Source: Clostridiales bacterium
GTDB taxonomy: Bacteria; Bacillota; Clostridia; Peptostreptococcales; Anaerovoracaceae
Length of the DNA: 38,917 nucleotides
NCBI GenBank assembly: GCA_022773945.1
Contig: JALFNS010000009.1
Span: forward strand, 1-38,917
Direction: 5' to 3'
A program made the translations under genes and the position numbers. The notes beneath the pieces are model-generated. The model searched no databases and was not told the origin of the DNA. It worked only from the letters and a program-made list of their open reading frames with translations. Shown here piece after piece: positions 33,739 to 38,917 of the stretch (its first letter is position 1; each line of letters begins with the position of its first letter).

Positions 33739-34473
33739 TCAGCGACAGTTGAAACATTTACCGCACACTTCCGGGTTGGGAGTGTGCGAATTTATTTTCT
33801 CACAGTAATCCTGACACTTCTTCCTGTCTATTCCGTCACGGTCTATAGCTCCGGCCGGACATGCGGCAATAAGCTCATCACTGCACTCGACGCCTTCCGT
33901 TCCCTTGAACCGGCAGTCTTTCATCATCTCATTAAACGCGGCCTCCAGCTCCTCGGAAGTCATTTCCGGAGGCTTCTCTCCGTAGAGTCCGTCGGTTATT
34001 ATCGTCCCTGCAATACCCCGGTCTGTTTCTCCCGGCACGTGAAAAGAGCCTGCAGGGCCGAAACTTCCCATGCCGGCCATCCAGGCCGTATACTTGCTGC
34101 ACCATTCCTCTCTGCACTGTTCGCAATCCCAGTCGATAGGAATACATGTGTTTGATGTGAGTCTTCCCAGCTTGTCCAGATATCTCCTTATGTTGCCGTT
34201 TATAGCCATGGTGAGTTTGACAGCATCGAAGAATGCGTTCTCACCCTCCTCGTAGGGCACATAATGAACTATGACCGTGTATCCGGGTCTGTATATGTTC
34301 TTGGGATGGTCGTTCACTCCTCTGGCGAAGAGTGTATCGTAGAGAGGATGATTCGCGCTGACGAATCCCACCCGTGGTTTACCGAAGGCGGTTTTCACGT
34401 CTTCTGCCTCACGGAATTCCGCTACTGTGTCTTCCACCGTTTTAAATATATCTGCTTTTACGTCTCTAGGCAT
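33739..34473 (-). CDS. 4Fe-4S protein related to epoxyqueuosine reductase
   Basis: A 244-residue protein with 12 cysteines. CIPIDWDCEQCREEWC (110-125) and the C-terminal group C187, C197, C205 (CPAGAI), C220, C224 and CGKCFNC (237-243) suggest two Fe-S clusters. GMGSFGPAGSF resembles the glycine-rich loop of QueG and reductive-dehalogenase-like enzymes. The reaction is not known. The ATG at 34473 follows AAGGAGAGG, which is buried in the inverted repeat at 34474-34529. It converges on the dehydrogenase gene with 11 bp between stops. Confidence 0.8.
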   Translation of the reverse strand: MPRDVKADIFKTVEDTVAEFREAEDVKTAFGKPRVGFVSANHPLYDTLFARGVNDHPKNIYRPGYTVIVHYVPYEEGENAFFDAVKLTMAINGNIRRYLDKLGRLTSNTCIPIDWDCEQCREEWCSKYTAWMAGMGSFGPAGSFHVPGETDRGIAGTIITDGLYGEKPPEMTSEELEAAFNEMMKDCRFKGTEGVECSDELIAACPAGAIDRDGIDRKKCQDYCEKINSHTPNPEVCGKCFNCR

Positions 34474-34529
34474 AAATTCCTCTCCTTTCGTGCATTTTAT
34501 TATATTATAGCACGAAAGCAGAGGAATTT
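34474..34529. promoter_or_regulatory. Long inverted repeat covering a ribosome binding site
   Basis: The arms 34474-34493 and 34510-34529 pair at 19 of 20 positions; the 16-bp loop is all A/T except none. On the minus strand the 3' arm contains the AAGGAGAGG of the 4Fe-4S gene. A full read-through mRNA would fold and hide that site. Confidence 0.85.
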
Positions 34530-34532
34530 TCA
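34504..34532 (-). promoter_or_regulatory. Promoter with its -10 in the repeat loop
   Basis: On the minus strand -10 TATAAT (34504-34509) lies in the loop of the inverted repeat, with a poor -35 TGAAAA (34527-34532) 17 bp upstream. A transcript from here would start near 34497 and lack the upstream arm, leaving the ribosome binding site free. Confidence 0.5.
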
Positions 34533-34540
34533 TTTAACTG

Positions 34541-34966
34541 TTATTTTTTGTCTTTTTCGTAGAGTTTAAGGAAGAAATCGTAGAGTTCGGGATTCTTCTT
34601 TTTTAGAGGAATAGGTCTCAGATTCGCATCGGTGAATCCGTGACGGCTGCGCCCCTTAACGTGAACCTCATCCGTCTCCGCGTTCCTGATGACATATTCC
34701 ATCTCGAAGGATGCCGGTCCCAGCTTGTCGATTCTGCAGTCGATGGCAATGAGTTCATCATAGACCGAAGGCGTCATGAACTTGGCCTCCACTCCCAGCA
34801 CGGGAATCTGAAAATCTCCCTTCTCCATGTCCGAGTAGGCCAGACCTTCGCTTCTGAGGTACTCCGTTCTGGCGGTCTCATAAAACCTTATGTAGTTGGC
34901 ATGATGTGTCACCTGCATCTTGTCAGTGTCAAAGTACTGAACTCTCTGTTTATGTGTATATGCCAT
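34541..34966 (-). CDS. YbgC/FadM-like acyl-CoA thioesterase
   Basis: A 141-residue single hotdog domain of the 4-hydroxybenzoyl-CoA thioesterase type. RVQYFDTDKMQVTHHANYIRFYE contains the catalytic Asp. The enzyme should hydrolyse an acyl- or aroyl-CoA. Its AGGAGAG binding site overlaps the stop codon of the upstream ligase, 12 bp away, so they are coupled and may act on the same CoA ester. Confidence 0.9.
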   Translation of the reverse strand: MAYTHKQRVQYFDTDKMQVTHHANYIRFYETARTEYLRSEGLAYSDMEKGDFQIPVLGVEAKFMTPSVYDELIAIDCRIDKLGPASFEMEYVIRNAETDEVHVKGRSRHGFTDANLRPIPLKKKNPELYDFFLKLYEKDKK

Positions 34967-34978
34967 ATTCTCACTCTC

Positions 34979-36826
34979 CTATTTCATAGCCAGCTTGAGC
35001 TGTCCCATTTCCTGATCGGTAAGAGCCATCTCCTTAACGATGTAGTGCTGGAGTTTACCCGTCGGAGTCATAGGAAGCTCCTTAACGAATCTGTAGAAGC
35101 GCGGACGCTTGTACGTTGACAGCATATCAGAACTGTTGCAGAAGTCAACCAGTTCTCCTACAGTCAGGCTTTCATCCTCAGGCACTATATAAGCCACAAC
35201 CGCTTCTCCTCTCACCGTGTCAGGAATTCCCGTAACCGCTGACTGGGCAACCTTAGGATGAGTGTTGAGTGTCTCTTCTATAATAGGCGGATAGATATTC
35301 TCTCCTCCGGAGATGATCATATCGTCTCTTCTTCCCGCTATCGTTATGAACTGGTTCTTGTCCCATGTAGCCAGGTCTCCCGTGTACATCCAGCCTTTGT
35401 AGAATTTGTTCTTCTCCTCTTCCGGATTCTTGAAGTAGCAGTAGGATGCCTTCGGCGAACGGATAATAACCTCTCCCACTTCGCTCTCGTTCATCTCTGC
35501 CAGCTCGTCCGGCTCAGCTCTGCGGTCCTCGAAGGTCTTAACCACGCGAACCTCATCGTCCGTGCACGCTCTGCCCGCAGTTCCCGACATTTCAGGAAGG
35601 TCGAATGGTCTGAGGAATGAATTCCAGAAGGTCTCCGTTGTTCCGTATCCGTTGAAGATGTTAGGTGTGAGCACTTCCTGTACTGTGATGCAGTCAGCTC
35701 TCTCGAAAGGTGCTCCCATAGTGACAACGCCCTTCAGGCTCGAAAGATCCGCTTCATAGCGCTGCTGCTCTCTCACAAGCATCTTCATTATTGACGGCAC
35801 TCCGATGAGGAATGTGACCTTGTACTGCTCAACGTACTTGAGAGCCAGCTTCGGCATGAACTTTCTCATTATTACAACGGTTCCGCCTGCATAGAATGTA
35901 GGTGCCGGTCCGCCCGAGTGAATTCCGCCTCTGTGGAACCAAGGCGTGGTGTTCATTGTTGAATCTGTAGAGTTCATAGGGAAGTGCATGAGCACGTCGT
36001 GGCATGTCATTACCTCGTTCACGTTGTTGAGAGGAACTCCCTTAGGCTTGCCTGTAGTTCCCGAAGTGTAGAGTCTCATGCATTCATCGTACATATGCGG
36101 TACGAAATCCGTAACCGGCTCCTCCTCGGAGCATCCGGATACAAAGTCTTCATATCTGATGTGTCCCGGCGGAAGTTCACCGTCTCCGACCATAACGATT
36201 GTCTGAGGCTTGAACTCCGACTCGGCAACCGCCTTCTCGGCAGTCGTCTTCAGTGACGCGTCATATATATACACCTTAGGTCTGCTCATCTCGAAGCATA
36301 CCGCCGTCTCTCCCGGCGAGAAATTAGGATTTGCCGGATTGTTAATAGCACCCAGCTTCTGAGGCGCCAGATAACTGAATATGTAGGCAGGGCTGTTAGG
36401 CATCTGGTATGTGATTACATCGTTCTCAACAACGCCCACCTTCTGGAGAGCTCTGGCCAGCTTGTTGACTTCTCCGTTAAGCTGGTCATATGTCCAGCTC
36501 TTCTCTTCGGCAGGATCCAGAACAGCCAGCTTGCTTCCGAATTTCCTTACCGTTCTCATGAAGCCTTCGATATATGTGAAATCTCTCTCGAAAACCTCTC
36601 TGAACATATCCTTCTCAGGCTCGTAGTTGAGAAGCTCGTCTATGGACACTCCCAGAGCCTTTGCAATCTTGAGGGCATAGCTCACGGTAGGGTCCGCTCC
36701 GCCGCTGCAATATTTTTTTATCATGTTATAAGTAATGCCGGTTTCATTGGCAAGTGCTGTCATGGTCATATTCTTCTCTTCGAGTCTGGCCTTGAGATTA
36801 GCACCAAAATCAGTCTGTACTTCCAT
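34979..36826 (-). CDS. XRE-type HTH fused to acyl-CoA ligase (copy 1)
   Basis: A 615-residue fusion. Residues 8-66 are a Cro/C1-type HTH (MTALANETGITYNMIKKYC, ... SIDELLNY). Residues 75-615 are a complete class I adenylate-forming CoA ligase: TSGTTGKPKG (254-263), GYGTTE (393-398), YTGD (481-484), GRRDDMIISGGENIYP (498-513) and the adenylation Lys K591 in PTGKLQ. It should activate a carboxylic acid to acyl-CoA and also bind DNA. Substrate unknown. The start at 36826 is fixed by AAGGAGG 6 bp upstream; an ATG ten codons earlier has no signal. Confidence 0.92.
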   Translation of the reverse strand: MEVQTDFGANLKARLEEKNMTMTALANETGITYNMIKKYCSGGADPTVSYALKIAKALGVSIDELLNYEPEKDMFREVFERDFTYIEGFMRTVRKFGSKLAVLDPAEEKSWTYDQLNGEVNKLARALQKVGVVENDVITYQMPNSPAYIFSYLAPQKLGAINNPANPNFSPGETAVCFEMSRPKVYIYDASLKTTAEKAVAESEFKPQTIVMVGDGELPPGHIRYEDFVSGCSEEEPVTDFVPHMYDECMRLYTSGTTGKPKGVPLNNVNEVMTCHDVLMHFPMNSTDSTMNTTPWFHRGGIHSGGPAPTFYAGGTVVIMRKFMPKLALKYVEQYKVTFLIGVPSIMKMLVREQQRYEADLSSLKGVVTMGAPFERADCITVQEVLTPNIFNGYGTTETFWNSFLRPFDLPEMSGTAGRACTDDEVRVVKTFEDRRAEPDELAEMNESEVGEVIIRSPKASYCYFKNPEEEKNKFYKGWMYTGDLATWDKNQFITIAGRRDDMIISGGENIYPPIIEETLNTHPKVAQSAVTGIPDTVRGEAVVAYIVPEDESLTVGELVDFCNSSDMLSTYKRPRFYRFVKELPMTPTGKLQHYIVKEMALTDQEMGQLKLAMK

Positions 36827-36864
36827 AGATTCCTCCTTGTTTGAACTAAATTTCATCTATTTCT

Positions 36865-36893
36865 AGTATAAACCTTTATTATTTCGATTTCAA
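36865..36893 (-). promoter_or_regulatory. Promoter of the copy 1 ligase operon
   Basis: On the minus strand -35 TTGAAA (36888-36893), 17-bp spacer, -10 TATACT (36865-36870). Hexamers and spacing are identical to the copy 2 promoter. The word GAACTAAAT occurs on the plus strand at 36843-36851, just downstream of the start site. Confidence 0.75.
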
Positions 36894-36905
36894 GTAAAAT
36901 AATAT

Positions 36906-38753
36906 TCACTTCATCGCCAGCTTCAGAAGACCATCTTCCTGATCCGCCAGAGCCATTTTCTTAACCATGAAGTGCTGCAGCTTTCCTGTGGCAGTCATCG
37001 GCAGTTCCTCCACGAATCTGTAGTATCGCGGGCTCTTCTGCGCGGATATGACATCCGACTCCCCGCAGTAGGCGACAAGCTCTCCCACCGTCAGACTTTC
37101 ATTCTCCGGAACAATGTATGCAGCCACCGCCTCTCCTCTGACGGCATCGGGGATACCCACAACAGCCGAAGCCCTGACCTTCTCATGAGAATTCAGCACT
37201 TCCTCTATCACCGGCGGATATATGTTCTCTCCTCCCGATATAATCATGTCATCCTTCCTGCCGGCTATGGTTATATAGCCTTCTTCATCCCATGTGGCCA
37301 CATCGCCCGTGTACATCCATCCTCTGTAAAACTTCTTCTCGGCTTCCTCCCTGTTGTTCAGGTATTTATAAGAAGACTTCATCGACCGTATTATCACTTC
37401 TCCCTGCTCGGCTCCGTCACGTCTGACCATGTCATCGGGATTTCTTCTTCCATCTTCGTTCATGCGGACCACTCTGACTTCATCATCCACACAGGCTCTC
37501 CCTGCAGCTCCGGCCATCTGCGGCAGGTCAAAAGATCTCAGGAAAGTATTGCAGAAGGTCTCGGTAGTTCCGTACCCGTTGAGAAGATTCGGCGAAAGCT
37601 TTTCCTGAACCAGCACACAGTCAGCCTTCTCGAAAGGCGATCCCATGGTAACAAGTCCTCTCAGCCCGGAGAGATCCGCCTTGTAGTTTTCCTGTTCTCT
37701 CACAAGCATCTTCATTATTGACGGCACTCCTATCAGGAAGGTTACTCCGCACTGTTCAACATATTTAAGAGCCAGCTTCGGGAAGAACCTGCTCATTATC
37801 ACCACCGTTCCTCCTGCATAGAACGTCGGTGCAGGCCCGCCTATATGTATTCCTCCCCTGTGAAACCAGGGCGTTGTATTCATAGCGGTGTCCGTGGAAT
37901 TCATAGGGAAATGCATGAGAACATCATGGCATGTCATCACCTCGTTGACGTTGTTGAGCGGCACTCCCTTAGGCATCCCCGTGGTTCCCGACGTATAAAG
38001 CCGCATGCACTCATCATACATGTGCGGCCGGTAATCCGTCTCCGGCTCCGAAGGCGAACACCCTTCCACAAAATCCGCAAAGGCTATATGTCCTGTCGGC
38101 ACTTCTCCTTTTCCTGTCATTATTACCGTCTGAGGTTTGAACTCAGCTGCAGCAAGCGCCTTGACGGCATCCTCCTTCAGAGACGAGTCATAAACGAATA
38201 CCTTAGGTCTGCTCATATCCAGACATGATGCCGTCTCCACCGGCGAAAAAGCCGGGTTGGCCGGATTGTTCACTGCGCCCAGCTTCTGGGGCGCCAGATA
38301 GAAGAGTATGTATTCCAGGCAGTTCGGCATCTGGTAGGTAATTACATCACCCTTCCTGACCCCCGCTCTCTGCAGAGCCCTCGCCAGCCTGTTCGCCTCT
38401 CCGTCAAGCTCACCATAGGTCATGGATATGTCCCCGGCAGGATCTATGACAGCCGTCTTGTCTCTGAATTTTCTCACCGTTCTGCGGAAGCCCTCCACGA
38501 AGGTAAAATCCCTTTCAAAGATCTCGTGAAACATATGCTTCTCAGGCACATATCCCATAAGACTGTCCACCGACACTCCTAAAACACCGGCAATCTTAAC
38601 CGCATATCCTGTTGTCGGTTCCCCCTCGCCCCTACAGTACTTCTTAATCATGTTGTAGCTTATACCTGTACGCTCAGCAAGCGCGCTCATGGTTATATTG
38701 CATTCTGAAATAAATTTCTTCAAATTCTCGCTAAACGAACTATTATTGCCCAT
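36906..38753 (-). CDS. XRE-type HTH fused to acyl-CoA ligase (copy 2)
   Basis: A 615-residue paralogue aligning with copy 1 without visible gaps. The HTH block is MSALAERTGISYNMIKKYC and the ligase motifs TSGTTGMPKG, GYGTTE, YTGD, GRKDDMIISGGENIYP and ATGKLQ (K591) are intact. Differences cluster in the HTH, in the 185-240 region and around 430-450. The start at 38753 has AAGGGAG upstream. It ends 80 bp before copy 1. A recent tandem duplication is likely. Confidence 0.92.
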   Translation of the reverse strand: MGNNSSFSENLKKFISECNITMSALAERTGISYNMIKKYCRGEGEPTTGYAVKIAGVLGVSVDSLMGYVPEKHMFHEIFERDFTFVEGFRRTVRKFRDKTAVIDPAGDISMTYGELDGEANRLARALQRAGVRKGDVITYQMPNCLEYILFYLAPQKLGAVNNPANPAFSPVETASCLDMSRPKVFVYDSSLKEDAVKALAAAEFKPQTVIMTGKGEVPTGHIAFADFVEGCSPSEPETDYRPHMYDECMRLYTSGTTGMPKGVPLNNVNEVMTCHDVLMHFPMNSTDTAMNTTPWFHRGGIHIGGPAPTFYAGGTVVIMSRFFPKLALKYVEQCGVTFLIGVPSIMKMLVREQENYKADLSGLRGLVTMGSPFEKADCVLVQEKLSPNLLNGYGTTETFCNTFLRSFDLPQMAGAAGRACVDDEVRVVRMNEDGRRNPDDMVRRDGAEQGEVIIRSMKSSYKYLNNREEAEKKFYRGWMYTGDVATWDEEGYITIAGRKDDMIISGGENIYPPVIEEVLNSHEKVRASAVVGIPDAVRGEAVAAYIVPENESLTVGELVAYCGESDVISAQKSPRYYRFVEELPMTATGKLQHFMVKKMALADQEDGLLKLAMK

Positions 38754-38767
38754 AATATTCTCCCTTC

Positions 38768-38783
38768 ATGAATCATCATTCAT
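38768..38783. promoter_or_regulatory. Possible operator upstream of copy 2
   Basis: ATGAAT-CATC-ATTCAT is a perfect 6-bp inverted repeat in the leader, between the -10 box and the ribosome binding site. A repressor bound there would block transcription. Binding by the HTH ligases is only an idea. Confidence 0.3.
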
Positions 38784-38790
38784 TTAGTTC

Positions 38791-38819
38791 AGTATATTAT
38801 GGCCTTATTTCTCTTTCAA
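38791..38819 (-). promoter_or_regulatory. Promoter of the copy 2 ligase gene
   Basis: On the minus strand -35 TTGAAA (38814-38819), 17-bp spacer, -10 TATACT (38791-38796). GAACTAAAT follows the -10 box directly. Confidence 0.75.
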
Positions 38820-38845
38820 GAACATCTTATTTCAATTTGGTGCGC

Positions 38846-38880
38846 ACACAAAAGAGCCGCCGCTTTCGCGACGACCCTTT
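38846..38880 (-). terminator. Terminator of a gene beyond the right edge
   Basis: In minus-strand RNA, 38868-38880 pairs with 38851-38863 to give a 13-bp stem with several G.U pairs closed by a GAAA tetraloop, followed by TTTTGTG. The G.U pairs work only in this orientation. It implies a minus-strand gene ending just outside the window. Confidence 0.65.
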
Positions 38881-38917
38881 CGCCTCTTCCCCTCATTAAC
38901 AGTTTATTTGCTTCGAT

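Noticed and set aside
34525-34539. CodY box near the 4Fe-4S gene
   Set aside because: AATTTTCATTTAACT has four mismatches, including the core of the second half-site, and overlaps the inverted repeat, which explains its sequence.
36827-36856. Longer start of the copy 1 ligase
   Set aside because: AAGGAGG lies between the two candidate starts, and the shorter form has exactly the same length (615) as copy 2.

Overview
The window looks like a contiguous chromosomal segment of a Gram-positive, low-to-mid GC anaerobe of the class Clostridia. The basis is CodY, HslV-HslU next to codY, the yraN-comM-dprA-topA-hslVU-codY order, a FeoA-FeoB fusion, a K+-type membrane pyrophosphatase and strong AGGAGG ribosome binding sites. 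A Mogibacterium/Eubacterium-like (Anaerovoracaceae-type) host is my guess; the sequence alone does not prove it. Almost everything is densely packed housekeeping DNA. I see no insertion sequence, prophage, CRISPR array or rRNA.

Layout. (1) 1-704: seven tRNA genes on the minus strand (Val-Thr, then Tyr-Gly-Gly-Arg-Gln) under two clear promoters. (2) 777-10758: minus-strand genes yigZ, hflX, codY, hslU, hslV, topA, dprA, comM/yifB and yraN. Transcription starts at a TTGACA/TATAAT promoter before yraN and is re-initiated before codY and hflX. (3) 10690-11116: a 427-bp gap with a long terminator hairpin and an unexplained set of TGTCC/GGACA inverted repeats. (4) 11117-12568: a HAD phosphatase and a metallo-beta-lactamase-fold hydrolase, divergent from (5) 12673-16995: the K+ uptake operon trkA-trkH-trkH with two different TrkH channels. 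(6) A 46-bp near-perfect palindrome and a lone AAA_14/DUF4143 ATPase on the plus strand. (7) 18409-26559, minus: rpoN, gap, pgk, tpiA, eno, secG, hppA. This is the clostridial glycolytic cluster, but cggR and gpmI are absent. (8) 26630-32720, minus: rdgB, yihY, feoAB, hom, a SEC-C protein, trmL. (9) A divergent D-2-hydroxyacid dehydrogenase on the plus strand. (10) 33739-38753, minus: two tandem proteins that each join an N-terminal XRE-type helix-turn-helix to a full acyl-CoA ligase, then a hotdog thioesterase and a 4Fe-4S protein related to epoxyqueuosine reductase.

How it works together. K+ enters through TrkA/TrkH and activates a K+-stimulated pyrophosphatase encoded nearby. The glycolytic block supplies ATP and reducing power. 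CodY and HslUV link nutrient state to regulation and proteolysis. The most unusual part is the right end. The two DNA-binding CoA ligases have identical -35/-10 hexamers with the same 17-bp spacing. The 4Fe-4S gene at the end of the block has its ribosome binding site buried in a 20-bp inverted repeat whose loop holds a promoter, so its translation should depend on which promoter made the transcript.

Three genes (hflX, the MBL hydrolase, rdgB) have no Shine-Dalgarno sequence and carry a -10 element 6-8 bp before the start codon, so they may be leaderless.
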